Shown: positions 1 to 7,966 of the stretch, one piece after another | Numbering within the stretch: position 1 is the stretch's first letter | Layout: each line of letters begins with the position of its first letter | Source: Geotalea toluenoxydans JCM 15764 | GTDB lineage: Bacteria > Desulfobacterota > Desulfuromonadia > Geobacterales > Geobacteraceae | NCBI RefSeq assembly: GCF_001311985.1 | Contig: NZ_BBCJ01000008.1 | Location: 91,552-155,551 of the forward strand | Reading direction: 5' to 3' | Length of the DNA stretch: 64,000 nucleotides | The notes under the pieces: model-generated | Databases searched by the model: none | What the model was told of the DNA's origin: nothing | The model's input: the letters and a program-made list of their open reading frames with translations, nothing else | Made by a program: the position numbers and the translations under genes

Positions 1-1807
1 GCAGCCATTTCCTCGTCAGCCTGAGATTGCATCTTACCCTTTGGCTTGATTTGAACGATGTTTCCTTCCCGGATCATACCAAGGCCTTTGGTGTCGAGAA
101 TAACATCCAGGGCCTGGTCCCAAGGCACATTTACCAGCTTGATGCTGATCGTCCCGGTGACGTCATCAGCTATAAGGAAATTTAGATTGCTTACTTCTGC
201 AATGAGTTGGAATATTTTGCGGATATCAGCATCGGAAAATTCAAGGGTAACTTTTCTGCCCGTGTAAATCTTTTTCGGTTGCTGCTTGGTTAGGACAGAT
301 TTTGGCAACTCGGCGGCATCACCTTCTTTAGCTGGTGTTGTCAGCAATTCCTCTTCTATCCTGGAAGAAGGTAGAGCCTTGTCTTTGGCAGGACCTGATA
401 CCACAGCAGGAATAACGGGATTTCTCACCTCAAATACGTAGGTGTTGCCTTCTGTACGGTCGGAATATGCACTCTTGCCACGAAGTTTGACCAGCACTCT
501 GGCATTGGTCCCACCGGCAACCTTCACTTGGTATGGGGTTACGCTTAAAACGGAACTGGCAAATGCTTTTGTATCCAGCGTCCGCTGAAGTTTTCTGGGA
601 AGCTCGCAGTTTTTAAAGCTAAGGAGGATGCCCTTAGAGGTGTCGGCAGGCTTGTCGGCTGAACAGGAACCGGCTGTTTTGATTTCAACCCGTGAAAATC
701 CGTCTGTAACCTTAAAGTCGATTGATTCGACTGAACCTTTTTCAACTCCAGCTTTCTTCTGTTCTAAAGGTTTTCCCTGGGGTCCTGGTGCCGTTGCCTT
801 CTTCGTGGCGGCCGGTTCTCTAGCCGAATCGGAAAAGGCGATACTCAAACCGATATCTGCCTTGTCAACGCGATAAGCCGGAACTTGGTCGTTCGCAGCA
901 TCGAACACTATCCGCACCTTCCCAGGAGAAGAGCCGATCCTTGCTTTTGTTATACCGAAGCGGTCTATGGAGATGGCATTGGCTTTGAGTTGGTTTTGGA
1001 TTTCAAAAAGGTCGACAACAAGGCGACCTGGTTTATCAAGCTTAAATGTAGTGAAGGCAACAGGCCGCCGGAAACAGCCAGATCTATCCTTTGGTCAAGC
1101 ACCTTAATGGCATTGAGAACCTTCAACCCATCGGCAGGGGCCTTGTTTTCCACAGCAGCATTCGATTCCCCCTTTGCCTCTCTGCCATCCTCCGCACCGA
1201 CAGTTTTTCCTGTCACGTCCTCTTTTGCTTCGACAGTGGTTTCGGCAACTGCTGCGACTGGGACAGGTACGACATTAGTCTGCGGCTTAGCGTCATCAGC
1301 TGCTTTCTCTGGTTCAGAAACAGCACGTCCATCATCTTCTGCCTTGGCAGCCTTCTCCTCATTCTTCCCGGCAGATAGAACAACATGAAGCTTTCCCTTG
1401 TCGTTTGCGTCGGTTTTGACGGAGAAATCTGCATCCTGTCTCAGTTCAATTTCTACCCTGCTGAGAAAACCGCTGCCGAAATCCTGACGAGCCACACGGA
1501 TAGTCTTGATACCTCCGGATTCCGAGGTTTGCGGTTTAATGGTACCCGGCTCCGTTTGCGCTAGATCTATGAATATTTTGGGGGGATCGTTCGTCTTGTA
1601 AGAGGTGTACGTCAAAGGCCTGTTGGTAAGGATTTCTGCTTGAGATCCATCTTTTACAATGTTTATAGCCTGAATGACAGCAGAAGAGTTAGACTCATAT
1701 TGTTCAACATCTTTTGCTGCAACCATTTTCTTGGCACAGCCAGACAAAGCCATTAAAAAAATAAGTACAAGGGCTTGGCAAATGATTCGGAATGAACTCA
1801 TTCTCAT
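1..1807 (-). CDS. pilQ: PilQ, type IV pilus outer-membrane secretin (N-terminal part, frameshifted, runs off left edge)
   Basis: PilQ forms the outer-membrane ring through which the pilus passes. The protein opens with a lipoprotein-like signal (lipobox ALSGC, residues 20-24). An AMIN-type domain follows at about residues 45-150, then an Ala/Glu-rich linker, a second AMIN-like stretch, and near the left edge a secretin N0/STN-like domain (around EFSDADIRKIFQLIAEVSN). The secretin core lies outside the window. The frame breaks near 1064, after the residues AVSGG. Adding one C to the CC there restores a continuous reading (VAFTTFKLDKPGRLVVDLF) to position 1. The start ATG overlaps the pilP stop by 3 bases. 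It is the last visible gene of the pilMNOPQ operon. Confidence 0.93.
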
Positions 1808-2383
1808 CGGGAAGTCTCCTTACTTTTCTTGGCCAATGGCAGTACTATCTTCCTGCTTTTTATTCGTTTTTTACCATCTTCGTACTGCTCGGTCACTTCC
1901 AGGGAAGATGCAGTGATCTTTGTAATTCGCCCACCGTTATCACCGATGAGCATCCCTGTTTTGACCACGTATCCCTTGCCTGCAGTCGATAAGCAATGCT
2001 TTGTTTTCCTTCAATCCTGTAATTATTCCTGTTACGACAAATCTGCTTACTTCGTAACTCTGTATGGGAAGCGCATCGACGATCTTACGTTTCACAGGCA
2101 GCGGCGCTTTTGCAGCAGTCGCCTCCTGAGGAGCAATCAACGGCTTGAAAGGATCTTTCTTCCCTTTGAAACCCAATGTCGGTGTCGTCTGGCTGTTTTT
2201 TGCGGAAGAAACAGCTGCCTGCAATGCGGCAGCGGGTTTTGCTGCTGCCTTGGGCTGAGCAGCAGGGGCAGGTACCTGACTTGGTACCGGCGCCTCATCC
2301 TTTTTTTTGCATCCACCGATGGCGCAGATAGTCAGAAGACCAGCTAAAAGTGCCAAGACAAGTTTATTTGGGCTTTTTTTCAT
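1804..2383 (-). CDS. pilP: PilP, inner-membrane lipoprotein linking pilus platform to secretin (frameshifted)
   Basis: PilP bridges the PilN-PilO inner-membrane complex to the periplasmic part of PilQ. The product has a lipoprotein signal ending CAIGGC, a Pro/Ala-rich linker, then the PilP core beginning at KDPFKPL. The frame breaks near 1985: after ALLID the true reading continues AGKGYVVKTGMLIGDNGGR and ends ETSR at a TGA overlapping the pilQ start. One extra base, or two missing, accounts for it. If unrepaired, the protein stops at 1940. The start overlaps the end of pilO by about 20 bases, fitting translational coupling. Identity rests on position between pilO and pilQ plus the KDPF motif. 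Confidence 0.9.
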
Positions 2384-2963
2384 CCTTTATCTCTTTCTTA
2401 TCAAGGAAACGGAATGTTGTTGCCAGACAATTAACCTTGAGCGTAGTAACACCATTGGCGGTTTTGATGTCTGCGAAATTAACGTTGGAAATGTTCACTA
2501 TTCGCGGAAGATTTGCCACTGCCTGAAAGAAATCGGCCACTTTATAAAAAGTGCCGGACACTGAAATATCCACTGGAACAGCGGCATAAAAGTCTTTTGG
2601 CTCTTCCGGCTTAGGCTTGAAAAGAAGAAATTCCAAACCTGCACTTTTACCTGCATTGGAGATACTTGCCAAAAGCGAAGGTATTTCCTTTTGATTTGGC
2701 AACTCGGTGAGAGCAACTTTCAATTCATTCTGCAATTGCTCGTATTCCTGTTTATATTTGGGAAGATTGCTTGCAAGTTTCTGCGCTTCCGAAGCCTGTT
2801 TGCGCAGTTCCTCGAGATTTGTCTGTAATCCATTCAGTTCTTTTAGCTTTGGCTGGTAAAGGCCGAAATAGAATCCTGCCCCAAGTAAAGCAACAATAAG
2901 AAACAGCAGCGCCAGCTTTTGCTTGGTCGGAAGCTTCAATAACTTCTCAATTTGTGGGTCCAT
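2364..2963 (-). CDS. pilO: PilO, inner-membrane pilus alignment protein
   Basis: PilO dimerises with PilN in the inner membrane and helps position the secretin. The 199-residue protein has a short cytoplasmic N-terminus (MDPQIEKLLKLPTKQK), one membrane helix at about residues 17-36, a periplasmic coiled coil at about 40-90 (LQTNLEELRKQASEAQ) and a C-terminal ferredoxin-like domain containing the family-typical VDISVSGTFYKVADFF. Size and order match the family. The frame is intact. It lies 29 bases after pilN and overlaps pilP. Confidence 0.95.
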   Translation of the reverse strand: MDPQIEKLLKLPTKQKLALLFLIVALLGAGFYFGLYQPKLKELNGLQTNLEELRKQASEAQKLASNLPKYKQEYEQLQNELKVALTELPNQKEIPSLLASISNAGKSAGLEFLLFKPKPEEPKDFYAAVPVDISVSGTFYKVADFFQAVANLPRIVNISNVNFADIKTANGVTTLKVNCLATTFRFLDKKEIKDEKKPK

Positions 2964-2992
2964 GAAAGCCTCGAAAGCTGATGTAATCTTTA

Positions 2993-3564
2993 TTATTTAG
3001 CCGCTTTGTCCGGTTCGGGGGGGCCAAAGGCGGTGAGTTTAAAGGTTATGTCAAACCTTTTCGCTTTGGTCTTGTTTATCTCAGTCTGTTCGGAAACTTG
3101 GAGTTCTATATTATTAAAATCCGGGATTGACTGCAGATTTTTCATGAAAGTTGCAATATCGTCTTCGCTAAAGGCAACGCCGGAAATAGATATGGTACCG
3201 GCTGCTTCTGTATATTTAGTGAGCCACAATTTATCAGGCACAGCATTACTCAGCAGAGCAAGCCTGCTGACAGGACCGGTTTTCTCTTTCCTCAACCGGC
3301 TAAGGATGTCCAGCTTCTTCTTCACCTCGGCTTGAAGTTTCTTTATATTGTCTATCTCTCCTATCTTAGCCTTCAGCTGCTGAATTTCTTGCTCAGTTTT
3401 GGCAATGTCTTCCTTGGTGCTGAAATTTTGGAAATCGCCATGGAATACAAAAGCACGCATATGACTATAGTACCAAGGAGGGTAATGACCAGTATGGAGA
3501 TCTGTTGCCTGGTAGTTTCCTTCTTTTTGGCTGCCCTGACCGGTAATAAATTTATCTTGATCAT
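2993..3564 (-). CDS. pilN: PilN, inner-membrane pilus assembly protein (frameshifted)
   Basis: PilN pairs with PilO and binds PilM through its N-terminus. The start MIKINLLP carries the conserved INLLP motif that docks into PilM. A membrane helix follows at about residues 23-45, then a coiled coil (STKEDIAKTEQEIQQLKAK) and a periplasmic ferredoxin-like domain. The frame breaks near 3425: the N-terminal reading ends around AISKI and the coiled coil lies in the next frame. Adding one T to the local run gives AISKIFSTKEDI, so the gene is probably whole in the organism. The start overlaps the pilM stop by 4 bases. Confidence 0.92.
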
Positions 3565-4607
3565 TTATCCCCAAGCCTCCTTGTAGCCAGTCCCACAGCA
3601 ACAGTTACAAGTGGACTAATTTCTTTCAGATAATCGGGATCGAACTGTTTTTCGTCAAATTTTACTTTCGCAAAAGGGTTCAAGATTTCCACTGGGATAG
3701 CGAGTTTCTGACTTACTGTCTCTGCCAGCATTGCAGACTTGGCCCCCCCACCACTCAGATATACCTTGCTGATTTTACCCTCTCCGGCAGTTGAATTGTA
3801 AAAGTCGAGGGACCGCCGCATTTCGATGGCTAGTGTGTCATTGGCACGGGTAAGGATGTCCTTCAGCCTATTGTCAGTTGAAGATTCGGAAACCTTTATC
3901 CGTTCGGCTTCTTCGTTATTAACACCAAAATGCTTTTGTATTTCTTCGTTATACAGCGAGCCACCAAGCTGAACATCACGAGTAAAGAGAGAAATACCAT
4001 CCTTCACTATATTCATGTTCATAACACTGGCGCCAATATTAACCAGAGCTATGACATTATCAGGATCTGGATCGTAATTTAACTCGAATGCGTTCTGAAC
4101 GGCAAAGGAATCAACATCTACAATTGTCAGTTTCAAACCTGCTTCTGTAAAAACAGCAAGATAGTCATTGATGATGTCTTTTTTGCTTGCCACTAGAAGT
4201 ACGTTCATCTTGGAGGAGTCGATATCGTCGGGGGCTATGATTTGAAAGTCGATATTTACATCATTGATATCGAATGGAATGTACTGTTCTGCCTCCCAAT
4301 GTATCTGTTCTTCCAGTTCTTCGGTCGGCATGACCGGCAAGGATATTTTCCGAATAATAACCGAATTACCCGAGATAGAGCATGCAGCTTCTTTGGCTGT
4401 GATTTTCAGGCTGGCAAGTAAGGTTTTAACCCCCTCAACCACTGAGGCGCTGTCCATAAGCGTGTTGTCAACTATGGCTTCAGCAGGCAATGGAATCAGT
4501 CCCACATTCTGCAGCTGATACATGCCTTTCTGGGATTTAAGCTGGATTAGCTTGATCGAACTGGAACCAATATCAATGCCGACGACATCTTTTTCCGGTA
4601 AAAACAT
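3561..4607 (-). CDS. pilM: PilM, actin-like cytoplasmic pilus assembly ATPase
   Basis: PilM is an FtsA/actin-fold protein on the cytoplasmic face that recruits PilN. The 348-residue protein opens with the nucleotide-binding phosphate loop VGIDIGSSSIKLIQL, has the second phosphate motif around VNIGASVMNMNIV, and the adenosine motif YLSGGGAKS near residue 275. Family length is about 350. The frame is intact. It is the first pil gene of the operon, 19 bases after the small HTH gene, and overlaps pilN by 4 bases. Confidence 0.96.
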   Translation of the reverse strand: MFLPEKDVVGIDIGSSSIKLIQLKSQKGMYQLQNVGLIPLPAEAIVDNTLMDSASVVEGVKTLLASLKITAKEAACSISGNSVIIRKISLPVMPTEELEEQIHWEAEQYIPFDINDVNIDFQIIAPDDIDSSKMNVLLVASKKDIINDYLAVFTEAGLKLTIVDVDSFAVQNAFELNYDPDPDNVIALVNIGASVMNMNIVKDGISLFTRDVQLGGSLYNEEIQKHFGVNNEEAERIKVSESSTDNRLKDILTRANDTLAIEMRRSLDFYNSTAGEGKISKVYLSGGGAKSAMLAETVSQKLAIPVEILNPFAKVKFDEKQFDPDYLKEISPLVTVAVGLATRRLGDK

Positions 4608-4626
4608 TGTCAGTCCACCCTCGCAC

Positions 4627-4827
4627 TTATTCTTGAAATACCTTATCCTTGTCCGACAAAGAAAATCCCAATGCCAGTATTATCTTTCTTTTTGTTTCCA
4701 TGCGGCACTCTTCTCCACGTTCAATACGATCTATTGTGACTGGAGAGACACCCGCCAATCTTGCCAGTTCAGCCTTGCTCATCAAACGCTGTTCCCGGAT
4801 TTTTCTGACATTATTCTTTACGCGCAT
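4627..4827 (-). CDS. Small Cro/CI-type HTH DNA-binding protein
   Basis: A 66-residue protein made almost wholly of an XRE-type helix-turn-helix: LMSKAELARLAGVSPVTIDRIERGE is the classic turn and recognition helix, and KRKIILALGFSLSDKDKVF closes the fold. Start MRVKNN at 4827 is preferred. The upstream alternative at 4872 overlaps the -10 of the promoter at 4861-4888 and would not be on that transcript. It precedes pilM by 19 bases, so it is the first gene of the pilMNOPQ transcript. AT-rich inverted half-sites TACAA/TTGTA at about 4925-4950 could be its own operator. The target is unknown; regulation of the pil operon is inferred from position. Confidence 0.82.
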   Translation of the reverse strand: MRVKNNVRKIREQRLMSKAELARLAGVSPVTIDRIERGEECRMETKRKIILALGFSLSDKDKVFQE

Positions 4828-4860
4828 TTCCTTTTCCCACTTCCCGCGGATTTTATAAGG

Positions 4861-4888
4861 AAAATAGCACAATGAAAAGAACTGTCAA
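4861..4888 (-). promoter_or_regulatory. Proximal sigma70-like promoter of HTH-pilMNOPQ
   Basis: On the minus strand TTGACA (4888-4883) is followed after 16 bases by TATTTT (4866-4861). It lies downstream of the riboswitch terminator, so it could transcribe the pil operon independently of the riboswitch. Upstream, 4900-4950 is AT-rich with repeated TTGTA/TACAA elements that may bind the HTH protein. This is a sequence match only. Confidence 0.55.
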
Positions 4889-4958
4889 GAAATTTATGTT
4901 TTTTGTAACCAAATAAATACAATTATATACAATTGCAATATTTGTATAGTACCGGCAC

Positions 4959-4999
4959 AAAAAAACCGGGTCGCCTAATTTGATATTTCGGCAACCCGG
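4959..4999 (-). terminator. Intrinsic terminator of the GEMM riboswitch (expression platform)
   Basis: On the minus strand a 10-bp stem, CCGGGTTGCC paired with GGCGACCCGG (one G-T pair), is followed by seven T. The 5' arm is the 3' part of the aptamer (the GGGTTGCCGA element), so aptamer folding and terminator folding exclude each other. That is the arrangement of a transcriptional switch turned on by ligand. Confidence 0.85.
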
Positions 5000-5061
5000 C
5001 TGTCTACTTGAGACCCTATAGCTTTCCGCCCCATCCTCGCGGATGGTTTAGTATTATCGTG
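4982..5061 (-). promoter_or_regulatory. GEMM-I class cyclic-dinucleotide riboswitch (cyclic AMP-GMP subtype likely)
   Basis: The minus-strand RNA holds the GEMM-I hallmarks in order: CACGATAATACTAAACC, a first hairpin CCATCC-GCGA-GGATGG with a GNRA loop, GGCGGAAAGC, a second hairpin, AGCCGGGTTGCCGA, and a closing P1 stem (GATA with TATC). The 17-base 5' joining segment aligns without gaps to CACGCACAGGGCAAACC of the well-studied Vibrio c-di-GMP aptamer. At the ligand-reading position I estimate A in place of G, the change known to give Geobacter GEMM-Ib RNAs preference for cyclic AMP-GMP. Class assignment is firm from the motif; ligand choice is inferred. It leads into a terminator and then HTH-pilMNOPQ. 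Confidence 0.88.
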
Positions 5062-5067
5062 TATCGG

Positions 5068-5095
5068 ATGTTAGAAATTTACTCAAAAACTGCAA
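5068..5095 (-). promoter_or_regulatory. Promoter driving the riboswitch leader
   Basis: Minus-strand TTGCAG (5095-5090), a 16-base spacer, then TAACAT (5073-5068). Transcription would begin near 5061, just before the aptamer. The position fits a dedicated riboswitch promoter; the boxes themselves are only moderate matches. Confidence 0.5.
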
Positions 5096-5260
5096 AAACC
5101 GTTCCTTAACAAAGACAGAAATAATAAGAACGTTAAATCCATGGAATAGCTCGGTGCTTAGCCATTGTTACGATGGCAGTGAACGTAAAAGTGACAACAA
5201 TGGTCATATTTCTGACATAATTCAGTCGAATGGCTGAAGCAATTAAAAACTTTCCGATAA

Positions 5261-5875
5261 TCAATAAGCATACAGAACGGTAAGATTTGCCTTCTCTTGT
5301 GCCTGTGTCTCCCTCTCGCCCTGGACCTCGATCTTATACAAAGCAGGCATATGCTTCGGCCCAACCCCTGCACTGGTACCGGTAACGCCTGCACCGCTGT
5401 CCAGTAATTCAAACCCCGATTGATCAGAGTTACCTTGTCTTGTGTCCACTATCTTTGAATAAACTTTGAAACCCGGCTGGGTTAAATACCCCTTGAGTTT
5501 AAAGGAAGCATCTGGTGCTGTCTTTGGATCGAAAGTTTTCGCAGCCGCAGAACATGCGGATCCCCAGTCACTGGTATTCATGTTTAGTTTTTGCTGCAGA
5601 CAGCCTGTGGCTGACAAAGCAAGGTCGATGCCCTTGTAGTCAGTGATGAGTTTACTCGTCGAGTAATTATTGAAGATTTGCGGTATCAACTCTTTTGTAA
5701 ATACCTCGGCTCCACCGTATGATGCTGCTAATGCCGTTTTGTACCGCTTTTGCGAGGCCGACAGCTGTGTACCTTTGGTAACCAGATACAGCAGGGCCAT
5801 TACGATGGCCAACGAAATCAGTGTCAGCATCAGTGCCGTAACAAGGGCTATACCTTTTTCATTTTTTATGATCAT
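5261..5875 (-). CDS. pilX: PilX-like minor pilus assembly protein
   Basis: A 204-residue protein beginning with a short positive leader (MIIKNEKG) and a PilX-type hydrophobic segment IALVTALMLTLISLAIVMALLY, followed by a globular periplasmic domain with two Cys (GCLQ, SACSA). It lacks the Glu5 of ordinary pilins, as PilX_N proteins often do. It is the last gene of the pilY1-fimU-pilV-pilW cluster, 15 bases after pilW. The minor pilins are thought to form the priming tip complex with PilY1. About 165 bases separate its stop from the riboswitch promoter, so the next operon starts separately. Confidence 0.85.
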   Translation of the reverse strand: MIIKNEKGIALVTALMLTLISLAIVMALLYLVTKGTQLSASQKRYKTALAASYGGAEVFTKELIPQIFNNYSTSKLITDYKGIDLALSATGCLQQKLNMNTSDWGSACSAAAKTFDPKTAPDASFKLKGYLTQPGFKVYSKIVDTRQGNSDQSGFELLDSGAGVTGTSAGVGPKHMPALYKIEVQGERETQAQEKANLTVLYAY

Positions 5876-5890
5876 GACGCCCTGCCTTTT

Positions 5891-7087
5891 TTATTTCAAG
5901 GTACTGGGATTAACAACGATTGTATAAACCTTCCAACGGTAGTTGCGCCAGTCGGCACCGAATACCGTCTGCATGTTGGCGCTTGTCCATCTCCGACCGG
6001 ATGAGGACAATCTCTTGTCACCCACCTGGATAACATTATTCACATCGGCAATGGGAAATTTGAACCCGGTATCTTTTCTACCTTCCTGGACCAAAAGATA
6101 CACCCTGACCTCCCGTAGCCTTTCACGTATCTCACCAGCTGGCAACGACATTGTCTGAGTCAATGTTTCGGGGTCTGTCAACTCGAATTCAACCTGCATA
6201 TCGCCGACACAATCCAGGAGCGGATATTCGGTGAAGCCGGCACCACCATGTTGTGCAACCGCTTTGTAGAGAGTGCCCGTATTTTGATTGCAGGCAGCAG
6301 GAAAGTTGTCAGAAGGTTTTTTCACATAGAAATCGGCACGATTGTATGGCATCTTCAGGTCTTTAGTTCCGTCGATGCCGTAAACAATGTATACCTGCGC
6401 ACCATCACCGGGTTGGAATATGGATGGGGGTTGGAAACCATTGACTTTGTATGAAAAGGATTTTCCGTCAGTAACCAGTAACTTGCTCTCTTTGCCTGCT
6501 GCAGTAAAGGTTGAGTTAATGGTAACAACGCGATCATCATTAGCTATATCATCGCTCTTGCCCCATGACCGTATGTAACTCTTGTTGGTAATGTTGTTCA
6601 AGGTGGAGTAGTTGACATAGCTCCATTTTTTTGCCGTGTTGTTGATGGCGGCAATGGACGACTTTACCACGAGGTAATCGGGGCCGCCGCCAGCAGAAAC
6701 GGCGTCCGCACCATTCACCTCCTTTGTAGACGTACCGCTGCTAAGGGCACGGGGCATATCGGGAGGAGTATCGTTAAAACTGGTGGAGTCGACTCCCTTC
6801 GCCTGCCACCCCGTAACGACATCACATTCCTTGTAGTTAAATGCCGGGCCGAGCGTGCCGGTGTAATTCTGAAATGCCCAAGGCAGGCCGAAACCCGCGT
6901 GCTGGATGTCCTGGCGCATCACCTCGAGTCCGATCATCCCTTCGATATTGCTTTGTATGGATTTAGACTGTTGTGCCGATGTTGCGATAATATTCTGGAA
7001 TGCGTAGGATCCCAGGCCAAGGATGACGATGAAAATGGCCATGGTCACGATTAGTTCAACCAGAGAATAACCTTTGTTTCCGTTCAT
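5891..7087 (-). CDS. pilW: PilW-like minor pilin
   Basis: A 398-residue type IV prepilin with leader MNGNKG, then YSLVELIVTMAIFIVILGLG, which carries the cleavage-site Gly, Glu5 and the hydrophobic helix processed by PilD. A large periplasmic domain follows (GLEVMRQDIQHAGFGLPWAF is typical of the PilW family). Long size and position between pilV and pilX support PilW. The frame is intact. It starts 16 bases after the pilV stop. Confidence 0.9.
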   Translation of the reverse strand: MNGNKGYSLVELIVTMAIFIVILGLGSYAFQNIIATSAQQSKSIQSNIEGMIGLEVMRQDIQHAGFGLPWAFQNYTGTLGPAFNYKECDVVTGWQAKGVDSTSFNDTPPDMPRALSSGTSTKEVNGADAVSAGGGPDYLVVKSSIAAINNTAKKWSYVNYSTLNNITNKSYIRSWGKSDDIANDDRVVTINSTFTAAGKESKLLVTDGKSFSYKVNGFQPPSIFQPGDGAQVYIVYGIDGTKDLKMPYNRADFYVKKPSDNFPAACNQNTGTLYKAVAQHGGAGFTEYPLLDCVGDMQVEFELTDPETLTQTMSLPAGEIRERLREVRVYLLVQEGRKDTGFKFPIADVNNVIQVGDKRLSSSGRRWTSANMQTVFGADWRNYRWKVYTIVVNPSTLK

Positions 7088-7103
7088 AGCCGTTTCCGCC
7101 TCG

Positions 7104-7502
7104 TTATTCCGATTTGACCGTTCTCAGCTGGTAATGGGAACTGGCATTCTTGTATAACCAACCTACAGTTATGATCAGTTCGCGTGAGGTAGAGGGAGTC
7201 ATCGACTTGCTCTCCAAAACAACCACGTAATCCTTCTTGAAGCCTCTCATGTCACCCTTGATAATCCGGGGGGTCGACACATTGCTGAAGGGACGTTCCC
7301 GCATGTATTTCATCTGTTCATCGGCGATGCGCCCGGCTTCGTCACGTAACTGATTCCGCAAGTTGTGCTCTGTGGCCACATTGACTGCCTGGAGAAGCCC
7401 CAACAGACCAACCATTGTTATCACCATGGCAACAAGCAGTTCAACTAGCGTAAACCCTCGATCACTGTCTTTTAATGTAATCTTTATGGCCTTTACAATC
7501 AC
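7104..7502 (-). CDS. pilV: PilV-like minor pilin
   Basis: A type IV prepilin: leader ending KDSDRG, then FTLVELLVAMVITMVGLLGL with Glu5. The GTG at 7502 is chosen as start because GGAGG lies 8 bases upstream; a GTG at 7511 overlaps that ribosome site. About 132 residues, the size of PilV/GspI-type minor pilins. Its start lies about 40 bases inside the end of fimU, so translation is probably coupled. Confidence 0.87.
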   Translation of the reverse strand: MIVKAIKITLKDSDRGFTLVELLVAMVITMVGLLGLLQAVNVATEHNLRNQLRDEAGRIADEQMKYMRERPFSNVSTPRIIKGDMRGFKKDYVVVLESKSMTPSTSRELIITVGWLYKNASSHYQLRTVKSE

Positions 7503-7965
7503 CAGCAACACCTCCAGGAGTTAGCCATTTGCCTAAATGAATTCTACTTGTTGAGAGAACTAGACTGTCAACAACAGCACCATTCTCGCCCACATTAACA
7601 CAGATACTCTTGCCGTCTATACCTGAGGCATTTAACAAACCACTGCTGTCAATGATTATGGTATCGCCGTTGTTGGAGACAACTGGATACGACAGTTTTT
7701 TCCGTTCAACAGGGGTATCAGATGTATTCTCGGTGGCATAAATCAAGAATTCATTTCCCGAGATTACAGCGGCCCGTTTCTGTTTCTGGTAAAACGCTTC
7801 GGCCCGAAGTGCCATCAGGTCGGCGTACATGGTTTTGACTTGGGATTCTATGGCTGTTTTTTTTGAGTATTCATTAAAAGCCATCGTACCCAGTGACAGC
7901 AATATGCCCATAACTGCCATTACTACTATGAGTTCCACCAGCGTGAAACCATGATCGTCATGCAT
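7462..7965 (-). CDS. fimU: FimU/GspH-like minor pilin
   Basis: A prepilin with a very short leader MHDDHG followed by FTLVELIVVMAVMGILLSLG (Glu5 present). A GspH/FimU-type beta-rich domain follows (KTMYADLMALRAEAFYQKQK). The ATG at 7965 is preferred over 7992 because AGGA lies at a normal distance and the start falls 1 base after the pilY1 stop. FimU-type pilins help prime the tip complex with PilV, PilW, PilX and PilY1, all encoded here. Confidence 0.88.
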   Translation of the reverse strand: MHDDHGFTLVELIVVMAVMGILLSLGTMAFNEYSKKTAIESQVKTMYADLMALRAEAFYQKQKRAAVISGNEFLIYATENTSDTPVERKKLSYPVVSNNGDTIIIDSSGLLNASGIDGKSICVNVGENGAVVDSLVLSTSRIHLGKWLTPGGVAGDCKGHKDYIKRQ

Positions 7966-7966
7966 A

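Noticed and set aside
4828..4872. Upstream ATG start for the HTH protein (adds MCYFPYKIRGKWEKE)
   Set aside because: It overlaps the -10 of the proximal promoter. It would be usable only on the riboswitch transcript, so the shorter form is preferred.
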